Source of the DNA: Pseudomonas chlororaphis
GTDB taxonomy: Bacteria; Pseudomonadota; Gammaproteobacteria; Pseudomonadales; Pseudomonadaceae
Assembly: GCF_003731765.1 (NCBI RefSeq)
Contig: NZ_MOAL01000004.1
Location: 2,588,643-2,652,642 of the forward strand
Reading direction: 5' to 3'
Length of the DNA stretch: 64,000 nt
The position numbers and the translations under genes were made by a program. Position 1 is the stretch's first letter. Each line of letters opens with the position of its first letter. The notes beneath the pieces were generated by a model. That model saw nothing but the letters and a program-made list of their open reading frames with translations. It was not told the origin of the DNA and ran no database searches. Shown piece by piece: positions 7,003 through 16,551 of this stretch.

Positions 7003-9264
7003 ATGACAGCGTCTACGGATCACCGCAACCGGCGAATCCTGATCGTTGACGACACTGCCGCGATCCATCAGGACTTTCGCAAGATCCTGGCCCCCGGCGC
7101 CCCCGTCGAAGACCCCCTGGGCAGCGCCGAAGCCGCGCTGTTCGGCTCCCCCATCAGCGTTGCGGCAGAAGACTTTGTCCTCGACTCGGCCTTCCAGGGC
7201 CAGGAGGCGCTGGAAAAAGTGCAGGCGGCGCTGGACTGCGACCAGCCTTACGCCATGGCCTTTATCGACATGCGCATGCCACCCGGCTGGGACGGGCTGG
7301 AAACCATATCGCGGCTGTGGCAGGCCGACCCCAAACTGCAAATCGCCCTGTGCACGGCCTATTCCGACTATTCCTGGGAAGACATCGCTGAGCGCCTGGA
7401 GCTAGGCGACCGCCTGCTGATCCTGAAAAAACCCTTCGATGCCATCGAAATCCGGCAGATGGCCAGTGCCCTGACCGTCAAATGGCAGATGACCGAAGCC
7501 GCAGAGCTGAAACTGGACCAACTGCAACAAGCGGTCGAGGAACGTACCCGAGAGCTGGCCGACGCCAACATCATCGTCCAGAACAGCCCCACGATTCTCT
7601 ATCGGCTGCGGGGCGAGCCGTCATTCACGCTGATGTACATCTCCCACAACATCACCAAGTTCGGCCATGTGGCGGCGCAGCTGGTGGCGTCCCCCGACTG
7701 GGCCCGGTCGCTGATCCACGCCGACGACCGGGCCAAGGTCGAGCTGGCCATGCTGCGCGCCCTGGACCGGGACGTCTGCGGCGCCTCCATCGAATTTCGC
7801 ATGCTTACCGGCGACGGTGCCTTTCGCTGGGTGGAAAACCGCTACATCCCTGTGCGCAACAATCTGGGCCAGTTGGTCGAGGTGGAAGGCATCATCCTCG
7901 ACATCACCGAACGCCGCCTGGCCGAAGATAAAATCGCCCTGCTGGCCCACACGGACGGCCTAACTGGGCTGGCCAACCGTCCGACCCTGGTCGAACGCCT
8001 GCACCAGGCGTTTGCCGCGGCCAGACGCGGCGCGGCGCCCTTCGCGATGTTTTACCTGGACCTGGACCACTTCAAACGCATCAATGACACCCTTGGCCAC
8101 CCCGTCGGCGACTTGTTGTTGCAGGAGGTGGCCAGGCGCCTGCAGTCTTGCACCCGGGAAAACGATGTGGTTGCACGCCTGGGTGGTGATGAGTTCGCAA
8201 TCCTGCAACTGGAGGTCGAGGACTCCACGCAATGCGCGAGCCTGGCGGCGAAGATCCTCGATACCCTGGCGCTCCCCTATTTCCTGGACGGCAACGAGGC
8301 GCGTATCTCGGCCAGCATCGGCATCAGTCTCTACAGCCCCCATACCCTCAGCGCCGACGGGCTCATGGCGCAGTCGGACATGGCGCTGTATCGCTCCAAG
8401 GACAAGGGCCGCAACCTGTTTCACTTCCACAGCGAGGACATCAACCAGGAAGTCACCCAACGCGTGGCCCTGGCCAACCAGTTGAAACTGGCCCTGGAGC
8501 GCGACGAACTGCATCTGCAGTACCTGCCCGAAGTCGATCTCGGCACCGGCAAAGTCCTCAGCATGGCCGCCCAGGTGCGCTGGCTCCACCCTCAGCGCGG
8601 CTGGCTCGAAGCCTCGGAGTTCATGGAGGTTGCTGAAAAGACCGGGATCATCATCCCCTTGGGCCACTGGATACTGGACCAGGCCTGTCGGCAGATGCGT
8701 GCATGGCGCGACCAGGACCTGGCGCCGCCGCTGATTGCGATCCACCTATCCCTGGTCCAGCTCAAGACCGGTTCGGAACTGATTTACCAGGTACTGCGGA
8801 CCACCGCGCGCTGGAACCTGTGCCCCTGGGACCTGCGATTCGACGTCACCGAGGGCACGCTGGCCCAGACCAAGTGGACCCACAACGACATACTTCCCCG
8901 GCTGTGCGAACTGGGCGTGAAGATCGCCATCGACGACTTCGGCACCGAGTATTCATCGTTCGATTACCTGAAAACCTACCGGGTCAGCCACCTCAAGCTC
9001 GCCCAACGCCTGCTCGACAGTGCCAGCAGCGACCCGGACAACGCCATGACCCTGCGCGCGATCCTCAACTTTGCCAGCGAGGCCGGGATCGGCGTCACCG
9101 CCGAAGGGGTGGAAACCCAGGAGCAGCGCATCACCCTGCTGTCCAGCGGTGTACCAATGGCGCACTCCCCGGCTCTGGCGGTGGACAGCGAACAGGCCGG
9201 TGAACTGCTCAAGGCGACGTCCGCCGTCGAAGCTGTGGATCCAACGTCGGAGGCGCTCAAATGA
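7003..9264 (+). CDS. REC-PAS-GGDEF-(degenerate EAL) diguanylate cyclase
   Basis: Predicted to make c-di-GMP under receiver control. It has 753 residues: receiver (about 10-160; D89 in FIDMRMP, with an extra segment at about 29-58), a helical linker, PAS (about 185-305), GGDEF (about 312-480) and an EAL-like domain (about 490-740). GGDEF is intact (394-398), with an RxxD inhibitory site REND at 385-388. The EAL signature reads AAQ (522-525 region), LEITE is replaced by FDVTE, and the LKID metal site reads LKLA, so phosphodiesterase activity is unlikely. The ATG at 7003 has AGGAG seven bases upstream; the open frame extends to 6907 without such support. It overlaps the next gene by 4 bp. Confidence 0.92.
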   Translation: MTASTDHRNRRILIVDDTAAIHQDFRKILAPGAPVEDPLGSAEAALFGSPISVAAEDFVLDSAFQGQEALEKVQAALDCDQPYAMAFIDMRMPPGWDGLETISRLWQADPKLQIALCTAYSDYSWEDIAERLELGDRLLILKKPFDAIEIRQMASALTVKWQMTEAAELKLDQLQQAVEERTRELADANIIVQNSPTILYRLRGEPSFTLMYISHNITKFGHVAAQLVASPDWARSLIHADDRAKVELAMLRALDRDVCGASIEFRMLTGDGAFRWVENRYIPVRNNLGQLVEVEGIILDITERRLAEDKIALLAHTDGLTGLANRPTLVERLHQAFAAARRGAAPFAMFYLDLDHFKRINDTLGHPVGDLLLQEVARRLQSCTRENDVVARLGGDEFAILQLEVEDSTQCASLAAKILDTLALPYFLDGNEARISASIGISLYSPHTLSADGLMAQSDMALYRSKDKGRNLFHFHSEDINQEVTQRVALANQLKLALERDELHLQYLPEVDLGTGKVLSMAAQVRWLHPQRGWLEASEFMEVAEKTGIIIPLGHWILDQACRQMRAWRDQDLAPPLIAIHLSLVQLKTGSELIYQVLRTTARWNLCPWDLRFDVTEGTLAQTKWTHNDILPRLCELGVKIAIDDFGTEYSSFDYLKTYRVSHLKLAQRLLDSASSDPDNAMTLRAILNFASEAGIGVTAEGVETQEQRITLLSSGVPMAHSPALAVDSEQAGELLKATSAVEAVDPTSEALK

Positions 9265-11129
9265 ACCCTGCTTACGTCACCGCCAACCGGCGAATCCTGA
9301 TCGTTGACGACACCGCTGCGATCCATCAGGATTTTCGCAAGATCCTCTGCCCTGACGATGACGGTCCTCTAAGCAGCACCGAAGCCCTGCTGTTCGGCAC
9401 CACACACATCCCTCAGTCGCACTTCCAGCTCGATTCCGCCTACCAGGGCGAAGAAGGCCTGGAACGGGTCCAGCAGGCCCTGGCCGAAGGCAGGCCCTAC
9501 GCCCTGGCCTTTATCGATATGCGCATGCCTCCAGGCTGGGATGGCTTGCAAACAATCGAACAATTATGGAAAGCCGACCCCCATCTGCAGATCGCCTTGT
9601 GCACTGCGTTCTCTGACTACTCCTGGGAGGCCATGGCCGAACGCATCGAATTCGGCGATCAGTTGCTGATCCTGAAAAAACCTTTCGACAGCCTGGAAAT
9701 CCGCCAGATGGCCAGTGCTCTGACCTGGAAATGGCAACTGGCACAAGACGCCGCGATCAAGATGCGCGACCTGGAACACACCATCGAGCAACGGGTCCAG
9801 GAACTGCTGAACGTGTCCCGCCTCCTGCACTACGACCCGCTCACCGAGCTGCCCAACAGTACGCTGCTGGGCGATCGCCTGACCCAGTACCTGACCCAGT
9901 CCCGGCGCCATGACCGGCAGATCGCCGTGATGTTTATCGGTCTGGACCGCTTCAAACGGATCAACAATGCCCTCGGTCATCCCGCCGGGGACGAAATGCT
10001 CAAGCACGTCGCCCAGAGCCTGGCGAAGGCGCTGCGCGAGTCCGACTCGGTGTTCCGCTACGGTTCGGACGAGTTCGTGGTGATCCTGGGTGACATCGTG
10101 CACCCGCAGCAGACCCGGGGAGTGGCCGAAAAACTGCTGGCGGCCGTCAACACTCCACACTGGGTGGCCGGGCACGACCTGGCGGTTACTGCCAGCCTGG
10201 GCATCAGCATTTATCCCGACGATGGTTTGGATGCCGTGTCTCTGATCAAAAAAGCCGAGACCGCCATGCGCAACATCAAGGACTGCGGCCCCAATGGCTT
10301 CAGTTTTTTCATCGAAGACATGAACCTCCACGCCCAGCACCGGCAAACCCTGGAAACCGGACTGCGCCTGGCCTTGCAGCGCCAGGAGCTGGTCCTGCAC
10401 TACCAGCCCAAAATGAATCTGGCCAGCGGCGCCGTGGTCGGTGCCGAAGCCCTGGTGCGCTGGGCACGGCCCGGCCATGGCCTGGTCAGTCCCTCGGTGT
10501 TCATTCCAGTGGCCGAAGACTGCGGGCTGATCGTCGCCCTCAGCCAATGGGTGCTGCGCAGCGCCTGCCTCCAGTCGCGGGCCTGGCAGGCCCAAGGTCT
10601 GTCACCCATCTGCATGTCGGTGAACGTGTCAGCCATCGATTTCCGACAACCCGACTTTGTCGAACGCTTGACCCAGACACTGGCCGAGACCGGACTCGAT
10701 CCATCACACCTGGAGCTGGAGATCACCGAAAGCGTGCTGATGCAGAACGTCGAGGCCACCATCACCACGCTGCATGCGATCAAGAGGCTTGGGGTACGGC
10801 TAGCTGTAGACGACTTCGGGACCGGCTACTCCAGCCTGAGCTACTTACAGAAATTCCCAGTCGATGTGCTGAAAATCGACCAATCCTTCGTACGCGACCT
10901 GAGTATCGACAGCAACGACGCCAAATTGGTGAGCAGCATCATTGACCTGGGGAAAAGCCTCAACCTGAGTATCATCGCCGAAGGTATCGAGAACGCCGAA
11001 CAGCTGGACTTTCTCAAGCGCCACCAGTGCGAGGAAGGCCAGGGTTTCTACTTCAGCAAAGCAGTGGAACCCGAAGCGTTCGCCATTTTCCTGAGCGCCC
11101 CGCGGCAGCTCCTTCTAAGCCGTTCATGA
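9261..11129 (+). CDS. REC-(degenerate GGDEF)-EAL c-di-GMP phosphodiesterase
   Basis: Predicted to hydrolyse c-di-GMP. It has 622 residues: a receiver of the same unusual type as its neighbours (D86 in FIDMRMP), a short coiled linker, GGDEF-like (about 190-350) and EAL (about 365-610). The GGDEF site is YGSDEF (267-272), so the first essential Gly is kept but the second is Ser. The EAL side is complete: EAL (396-398), LEITES, DDFGTGYSSL, LKIDQSF and AEGIEN. It overlaps both neighbours in ATGA fashion and is the functional complement of the protein before it. Confidence 0.92.
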   Translation: MNPAYVTANRRILIVDDTAAIHQDFRKILCPDDDGPLSSTEALLFGTTHIPQSHFQLDSAYQGEEGLERVQQALAEGRPYALAFIDMRMPPGWDGLQTIEQLWKADPHLQIALCTAFSDYSWEAMAERIEFGDQLLILKKPFDSLEIRQMASALTWKWQLAQDAAIKMRDLEHTIEQRVQELLNVSRLLHYDPLTELPNSTLLGDRLTQYLTQSRRHDRQIAVMFIGLDRFKRINNALGHPAGDEMLKHVAQSLAKALRESDSVFRYGSDEFVVILGDIVHPQQTRGVAEKLLAAVNTPHWVAGHDLAVTASLGISIYPDDGLDAVSLIKKAETAMRNIKDCGPNGFSFFIEDMNLHAQHRQTLETGLRLALQRQELVLHYQPKMNLASGAVVGAEALVRWARPGHGLVSPSVFIPVAEDCGLIVALSQWVLRSACLQSRAWQAQGLSPICMSVNVSAIDFRQPDFVERLTQTLAETGLDPSHLELEITESVLMQNVEATITTLHAIKRLGVRLAVDDFGTGYSSLSYLQKFPVDVLKIDQSFVRDLSIDSNDAKLVSSIIDLGKSLNLSIIAEGIENAEQLDFLKRHQCEEGQGFYFSKAVEPEAFAIFLSAPRQLLLSRS

Positions 11130-11155
11130 ACATTCGCGGGCTAAGGATACCGACC

Positions 11156-12109
11156 ATGTTTTCACTCCCATTGCTGCTCTCAGCCGGCTTGCTGTTCGCT
11201 GTTGGCGCCGATGCCGCGCCACTGGAGGGGCCACTCAAGCCCTTGCCGCCGCTGCCGGCCCTGGATGGCAAGCGCGTCGAACTGGGACGCCAGTTATTCA
11301 ACGACCCACGCCTTTCGGTGAATAACAGCTTGTCCTGCGCCAGCTGCCATCGACTGGAGCATGGCGGCGCCGATAACAAACCACTGTCAGTGGGGTTTGA
11401 CGGCAAACTCGTGGCGGTCAATACGCCGAGCGTGTTCAACGCCAGCTTGAACTTCCGTCAGTTCTGGGACGGCCGCGCCGAAACCTTGGAAGAACAAGTA
11501 CACGTCGTAGTCCAGAGCCCCTCCGAGATGGGCAGTGACTGGGCCGCCGTGGTCCAGCGCATCGGCGCCGACCCGGGCTATGGCAGCGCGTTCGCCGAGG
11601 CCTACCCGGACGCCGTGACACAGGCCAATATCCGCAGCGCCCTGGCCGACTATGAACGGACCCTACTCAGCAGCAACTCGCGCTTCGACCAGTACCTGGC
11701 GGGCAATACTGAAATCCTGACCTTGGAAGAAAAATACGGCTACCAACGTTTCCAGGACTACGGCTGCATTGCTTGCCATCAGGGTGTGAACATCGGCGGC
11801 AACATGTTCCAGAAATTCGGCGTACTCGGCGACTACTTCAAGGCCCGGGGCAACCCGACCGTGGCGGACCTGGGGCGGTTCAATGTCACCGGCGAGGAGG
11901 ATGATCGTAATGTATTCAAGGTGCCGAGCCTGCGTAACGTTGCAGTCACTGCGCCCTACTTTCATGACGGTTCGGAGCCGACCCTGGAGGGCGCCGTGGC
12001 GATCATGTTCAAGTACCAACTGGGACGCATTCCATCCGAGGAAGACAAGACCCTGATCGTCAAATTCCTCAAGACCCTGACCGGTGAATGGGAAGGCAAA
12101 CCACTATGA
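11156..12109 (+). CDS. Periplasmic di-haem cytochrome c peroxidase (MauG/CcpA family)
   Basis: A 317-residue secreted protein with a signal peptide (about 1-21, ending GADA) and two c-type haem sites: CASCH (61-65) and CIACH (204-208). The family either reduces hydrogen peroxide or, like MauG, oxidises protein side chains. The ATG at 11156 has AAGGA about eight bases upstream; another ATG at 11126, overlapping the previous stop, would place ten charged residues before the signal peptide. It stands between two c-di-GMP enzymes and two histidine kinases and overlaps the next gene by 4 bp, so it is probably part of the sensory input rather than a stray housekeeping enzyme. Confidence 0.88.
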   Translation: MFSLPLLLSAGLLFAVGADAAPLEGPLKPLPPLPALDGKRVELGRQLFNDPRLSVNNSLSCASCHRLEHGGADNKPLSVGFDGKLVAVNTPSVFNASLNFRQFWDGRAETLEEQVHVVVQSPSEMGSDWAAVVQRIGADPGYGSAFAEAYPDAVTQANIRSALADYERTLLSSNSRFDQYLAGNTEILTLEEKYGYQRFQDYGCIACHQGVNIGGNMFQKFGVLGDYFKARGNPTVADLGRFNVTGEEDDRNVFKVPSLRNVAVTAPYFHDGSEPTLEGAVAIMFKYQLGRIPSEEDKTLIVKFLKTLTGEWEGKPL

Positions 12110-13917
12110 AGGTGTCCCGTCGCACCAGCCTCCTCCTGCTGGCCGGGGTCGCCGTCGTGCTCGCGTCGATCCTGCTGTTTCTGTACATCAATTCGAAATC
12201 GGACCAGACCGCTGCCTACACCGAATCCCGGGACCTCATCCGCCAGATCATGCAGCAGAACGCCCAATGGGAAAACGAGATCCTCAAGGCCCGGGTCGCC
12301 ATCAGTCACAACTACGACCCGCTGGTCTCGCCCTTGAGCAAAATGACCCAGCTGTGGCAAAGCTTTGACTCCATGGCCTCCCATGACCGGCGCAACCAGG
12401 CGCCTGACTGGCGCGCCACCCAGGACGCCTACCTAAACGCGATGAAGGAAAAAACCCGGCTGGTGGAGCAATTCAAGTCGCACAATGCCGTGCTGCGTAA
12501 CTCTCTAGCCTTCCTGCCGACAGCCGAAGATGACATCCAAGCCCAACTAGCGCGACTGACCGATGCCGACAAACAGCAATTACAGAATATCGCCACCGAC
12601 ACCTATGACCTGTTGCTCAGCAGCCTGGAGTTTGCCCAGGTCACTTCCGCCGAGCACGCTGCCGATATTTTGGTGGGCCTGAACAAACTGCAAGTGAACA
12701 AGGAGCGGCTGCCACAGGACTTCCATGATTCCATCGACGTGCTCAGTAACCATATTTCGCTGATCCTGCGTGAGCAGCCCCTGGTCAACGGCCTGCTTGA
12801 ACAGATCGAAATGGTTCCGGTCTCCGAGCGCCTGGACGACATCACCAACATGCTCAACCGTGACCAGCAGGAAGCCGAAATCATTGACCAGCGCTACCAT
12901 TTTTACCTGCTGCTGTTTTCTGCGCTGCTGGTGTTGCTCCTGATCTGGCTGACGGTCCGCCTGATCCGCAGCTTTGCCGAAATCCACCAGATAAACCGAG
13001 CGCTGGTGGCGGTCAACGACGAGCTCGAACAGCGGGTCGAGGAACGCACTCGCCAGCTCAAGGACACCCAGAGCGAACTGCTCGACAGCGCGCGCCAGGC
13101 CGGCATGGCGGAAATTGCCACCAACGTCTTGCACAACGTCGGCAACGTGCTCAACAGCGTGAACATCTCTGCCGACTTGGTGACCCGCAAACTGCGTAAC
13201 AGCAAGGCTCAGGGCCTGGGCAGGGCGATGCAGTTGATCAACCAGCACTCGGAAGACCTGGGGCGTTTTCTCAGCGAGGACGAAAAAGGCAAATTGCTCC
13301 CCGGCTACCTGAACCAGTTGGTGGAAGCCATCGACCTTGAGCAGCAAGGCATGGCCGAGGAACTGACCCAACTGAGCAAGAGCGTCGATCACATCAAGGA
13401 CATCGTTTCCACCCAGCAATCCTACGCCGGAGCCAGCAGCGTGCTGGAGCCGCTGTCGATCGGCGAACTGCTCGAAGACGCGCTGCGCATGAATTCCGGC
13501 GCCCTCACCCGGCACCATGTGAAGGTGCTCAAGGAGTACGCCGATATTCCGCGCATCATGGGCGACAAGCACCGGCTGCTGCTGATCCTGATCAACCTGA
13601 TCAGCAATGCCAAATACGCCATGTCCGACGTTTCCAATCACGAGCGCAACATGACCCTGGCAACCAGCATCGTAGAAGGCCAGACCCTGCAGATCAGTGT
13701 CCGCGACGAGGGCGAAGGCATCACCCCGGAAAACATGACGCGTATTTTTGTCCACGGCTTCACCACGCGCAAAGAAGGCCACGGCTTTGGCCTGCACAGC
13801 TGTGCGCTGGCAGCCATCGAGATGAACGGCCGCTTGAATGCCTACAGTGACGGTCCAGGCACCGGTGCGCTGTTCGTCCTGCAAATCCCCCTGAAAATCG
13901 CCGAAGGTGAGTCATGA
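12106..13917 (+). CDS. Membrane sensor histidine kinase with DAHL-type periplasmic domain
   Basis: A 603-residue kinase. A first transmembrane helix (about 8-28) and a second (about 266-287) enclose a roughly 235-residue, almost entirely helical periplasmic domain, the layout of the DAHL family of ligand-binding domains. A coiled coil (about 300-325) leads to an unusual histidine box, NVLHNVGNVLNS, with His343, then an ATPase domain with LISNAKYA (N box) and DEGEGI (G1). The start overlaps the peroxidase stop as ATGA, and the 3' end overlaps the next kinase. The helical sensor faces the compartment where the di-haem protein resides. It has no receiver of its own. Confidence 0.88.
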   Translation: MKVSRRTSLLLLAGVAVVLASILLFLYINSKSDQTAAYTESRDLIRQIMQQNAQWENEILKARVAISHNYDPLVSPLSKMTQLWQSFDSMASHDRRNQAPDWRATQDAYLNAMKEKTRLVEQFKSHNAVLRNSLAFLPTAEDDIQAQLARLTDADKQQLQNIATDTYDLLLSSLEFAQVTSAEHAADILVGLNKLQVNKERLPQDFHDSIDVLSNHISLILREQPLVNGLLEQIEMVPVSERLDDITNMLNRDQQEAEIIDQRYHFYLLLFSALLVLLLIWLTVRLIRSFAEIHQINRALVAVNDELEQRVEERTRQLKDTQSELLDSARQAGMAEIATNVLHNVGNVLNSVNISADLVTRKLRNSKAQGLGRAMQLINQHSEDLGRFLSEDEKGKLLPGYLNQLVEAIDLEQQGMAEELTQLSKSVDHIKDIVSTQQSYAGASSVLEPLSIGELLEDALRMNSGALTRHHVKVLKEYADIPRIMGDKHRLLLILINLISNAKYAMSDVSNHERNMTLATSIVEGQTLQISVRDEGEGITPENMTRIFVHGFTTRKEGHGFGLHSCALAAIEMNGRLNAYSDGPGTGALFVLQIPLKIAEGES

Positions 13918-15320
13918 GCAACCCCATCAACCGGCGCATCCTGCTGATCGACGATACTCCGGCGATCCACGTCGACTTCCGCAAGATCCTCACGCCCCAG
14001 ACCGGTGACAGCGCCGAACTGGACGCCATGGAAAACGCACTGTTCGGCAGCGCACCGAAGACCGCTGCCACCGTGTTCGAACTGGATTCGGCCTACGGTG
14101 GCCAGGAAGGACTGGCCAAGCTGCTGGATGCCGCGAACCGGGAGCGGCCCTACGCACTGGCCTTTGTCGACATGCGTATGCCCGATGGCTGGGACGGCGC
14201 ACAAACCATTGAGGCGCTTTGGCAACACGACCCGCGGCTGCAAGTGGTGGTGTGCACCGCCTACTCCGATTACTCCTGGGACGAGTTGCTCGATCGCCTG
14301 GACGGCCATGACCGCCTGCTGATCCTGAAAAAGCCGTTCGACAATATTGAAGTCCAGCAAATGGCCAACACCCTCACCACCAAGTGGGAAATGACCACCC
14401 GCGCCAACTTGCAGATGAGCCAGCTGGAAGCGCTGGTTGAACAACGCACCCTGGCCTTCAAACAGACCAGCGCCGAACTGCAAAAGGAGATCGACGAGCG
14501 CAAGTTGCTGGAGAGCCAGTTGGTGCAGTCAGAAAAACTTGCGTCCCTGGGTCAACTGGCCGCCGGGGTGGCTCATGAAATCAACAATCCCATTGGCTTC
14601 ATTTCCTCCAACCTCGGCACCCTGGACAACTACTTCCGGCGCTTGCAGGAGATGCTCAATGCCTATGGCCATGCGGAGCAGGCCATCGCCCAGGAGCCGG
14701 CACGCGAATCCCTGGTGCAACTGCGCACGGCGATCGAGCTGGACTTCCTCCTGGAAGACATTCCGTTGCTGATCAAGGAGTCCAAGGAGGGCATTGGCCG
14801 GGTCAGCCAGATCGTCAAGGACCTCAAGGACTTCTCCCGAGTCGACTCAAGCCAGGAATGGCAATGGGCAGACTTGCAACAGGGCCTGGATTCGACCTTG
14901 AACATCGTCGCCGCCGAGATCAAGTACAAGGCCGACGTGGTCAAGTGCTACACCCCGCTGCCGGAGGTCGAGTGCCTGCCGTCGCAGATCAACCAGGTGC
15001 TGATGAACCTGATCGTCAACGCCGCCCAGGCCATGGGCCCGGAACGAGGCTCCATCACCCTGAGCAACGGCGTGGAAGGAGAACGGGTGTGGATCGAAGT
15101 CAGCGATACCGGCTCGGGGATTGCGCCAGACAGCCTGCAGAAAATCTTCGACCCCTTCTACACCACCAAACCGGTGGGCCAGGGCACGGGCCTGGGTTTA
15201 TCCCTGTCCTACGGCATCATCAAGAAGCACCGTGGCGAGATCAGCGTGCGCAGCGAACTGGGGATTGGCACCACCTTTCGCGTCGAGCTGCCGATCAGAC
15301 AAGCACAGCAGTATCAGTAG
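13914..15320 (+). CDS. Soluble REC-histidine kinase
   Basis: A 468-residue cytoplasmic protein with an N-terminal receiver (about 7-160; D86 in FVDMRMP) closely related to those of the two c-di-GMP enzymes. It is followed by a coiled linker, an HisKA domain with His221 in GVAHEINNP, and an HATPase domain with DTGSGI and GQGTGLGLSLSYG. An N-terminal receiver on a kinase suggests a relay intermediate: phosphorylated by the upstream membrane kinase, it could in turn phosphorylate the receivers of the two c-di-GMP enzymes. Last gene of the operon; no transmembrane segment. Confidence 0.88.
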   Translation: MSNPINRRILLIDDTPAIHVDFRKILTPQTGDSAELDAMENALFGSAPKTAATVFELDSAYGGQEGLAKLLDAANRERPYALAFVDMRMPDGWDGAQTIEALWQHDPRLQVVVCTAYSDYSWDELLDRLDGHDRLLILKKPFDNIEVQQMANTLTTKWEMTTRANLQMSQLEALVEQRTLAFKQTSAELQKEIDERKLLESQLVQSEKLASLGQLAAGVAHEINNPIGFISSNLGTLDNYFRRLQEMLNAYGHAEQAIAQEPARESLVQLRTAIELDFLLEDIPLLIKESKEGIGRVSQIVKDLKDFSRVDSSQEWQWADLQQGLDSTLNIVAAEIKYKADVVKCYTPLPEVECLPSQINQVLMNLIVNAAQAMGPERGSITLSNGVEGERVWIEVSDTGSGIAPDSLQKIFDPFYTTKPVGQGTGLGLSLSYGIIKKHRGEISVRSELGIGTTFRVELPIRQAQQYQ

Positions 15321-15532
15321 CGCCGCGCCGCGGGAGCGGAACAGTCGGCGAGTGCATCCCCCCTGCCCGGCCGCCCAGAAGCCGCTCAGGGTGAACCCCT
15401 GTAGCAACTGGCGCTGCGACTCCTCGGAGTACTTGCTGCGTGCCAGCAGCAGCCCGGCACCAGTCCATCAATTGCGGAGCGATGGGCAGATTGGCGATGC
15501 TTATCGTGAACCGCTGCGCAAGCCCATAACAA

Positions 15533-15561
15533 CCATCCCCACCTGGCGAGGGCGGGGATGG
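15533..15561 (+). terminator. Hairpin between convergent operons
   Basis: CCATCCCC (15533-15540) pairs with GGGGATGG (15554-15561). It lacks a clear T-run. It lies at the end of a 258-bp gap between the convergent kinase and ctlX genes. The rest of the gap holds minus-strand codon-like sequence (about 15330-15480, reading ...RSKYSEESQRQLLQG...) that may be a gene remnant; I could not identify it. Confidence 0.4.
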
Positions 15562-15578
15562 GGGTCATCTCGTTGAGG

Positions 15579-16517
15579 TTACGTTCGAGGCGACAAGTGG
15601 ATCCCCGCGATCATGCAGCGTACAGAGCCTCCGGCCATTTCAATGGTCGGAACGTCCAACGGCACCAACCGGGCCGACCGCTCGATACGTTGACGCTGCT
15701 CTGCCGAGAGGCTGTCGAAGGCTCGACGTGAGAGGGCCAGGATTCGACCGTCTCGCCCAGAGAGTTCGATTGCGTTGCCGGCAAACTCGTTGATCTGCTG
15801 GTTGGTCAGGTCGATCACGTCTCGACCTGACTCCATCAAACGCATGCGAACCTCTTCAGCACGAGCCTGTTTCGTGAAAGTGCCGAACCCCACCAGGGCG
15901 AATTCAGTCGCCACACACATCAAGACGTTGGTGTGATAGATCGGCACGCCTTTCTCGTCCGTCGTGTCGAACACCATGGGCTCGAAGTTGAAGTGGGTGC
16001 TGAACCGCTCCAGGGCAATCGGGTCAGCCCGGTTCGAGCGAGCCGTGTACGCCACACGGGACATGTGATCGAACACCATGGCTCCGGTGCCCTCAAGGAA
16101 CAGCTCATCCTGTTCCAGGCCCGAGTAGTCGATCACGTCCTGAACCCGGTACTCCTGCTTGAGCATCTCGATGACATCGGCGCGCCTCTCCCGACGGCGG
16201 TTCGGCGAGTACATCGAGTAGATCGCGACGTGACCACCTGGGTGTGTCGAGAACCAGTTATTCGGGAAGACCGAGTCCGGGGTGTTTTTCTCGCCGAAGT
16301 CATCAAACAGGTGAACCCGAACACCCTCTGCCTCTAGCCGCTCGGCGGCCTGAGTGACCTCATCGCGCGCAACCTCAGAAAGGGCGTGCGCTGCGATAGA
16401 GGCATTTGAGCGCTGGAAGGCGTTATCAGCAGCCGTTTCCGGGTTGGGGGTGAAAGCGTGTGGCCTGACCATCACCACGGCAGCAGGCGCTTGAATCGAA
16501 CGCGTTGGAAATGCCAT
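15579..16517 (-). CDS. ctlX: Citrulline utilisation hydrolase CtlX-like (amidinotransferase superfamily)
   Basis: A 312-residue cytoplasmic enzyme of the guanidino-group-modifying superfamily, likely converting citrulline to ornithine, ammonia and CO2. The superfamily motifs are visible: PDSVFPNNW (Asp and Asn of the substrate pocket), the EGTGAMVFD block, a central YHTNVLM with the catalytic His, and the C-terminal GGSVRCMIAG with the nucleophilic Cys. The preferred start is the ATG at 16517; a TTG lies one codon upstream. It follows the ornithine cyclodeaminase gene by 34 bp, consistent with a two-step citrulline to proline route. Substrate choice is inferred from family and neighbour; arginine deiminase-like activity is the main alternative. 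Confidence 0.8.
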   Translation of the reverse strand: MAFPTRSIQAPAAVVMVRPHAFTPNPETAADNAFQRSNASIAAHALSEVARDEVTQAAERLEAEGVRVHLFDDFGEKNTPDSVFPNNWFSTHPGGHVAIYSMYSPNRRRERRADVIEMLKQEYRVQDVIDYSGLEQDELFLEGTGAMVFDHMSRVAYTARSNRADPIALERFSTHFNFEPMVFDTTDEKGVPIYHTNVLMCVATEFALVGFGTFTKQARAEEVRMRLMESGRDVIDLTNQQINEFAGNAIELSGRDGRILALSRRAFDSLSAEQRQRIERSARLVPLDVPTIEMAGGSVRCMIAGIHLSPRT

Positions 16518-16551
16518 CAAGAATTACCGATGTAGGGGGCTGATCTTAGAG

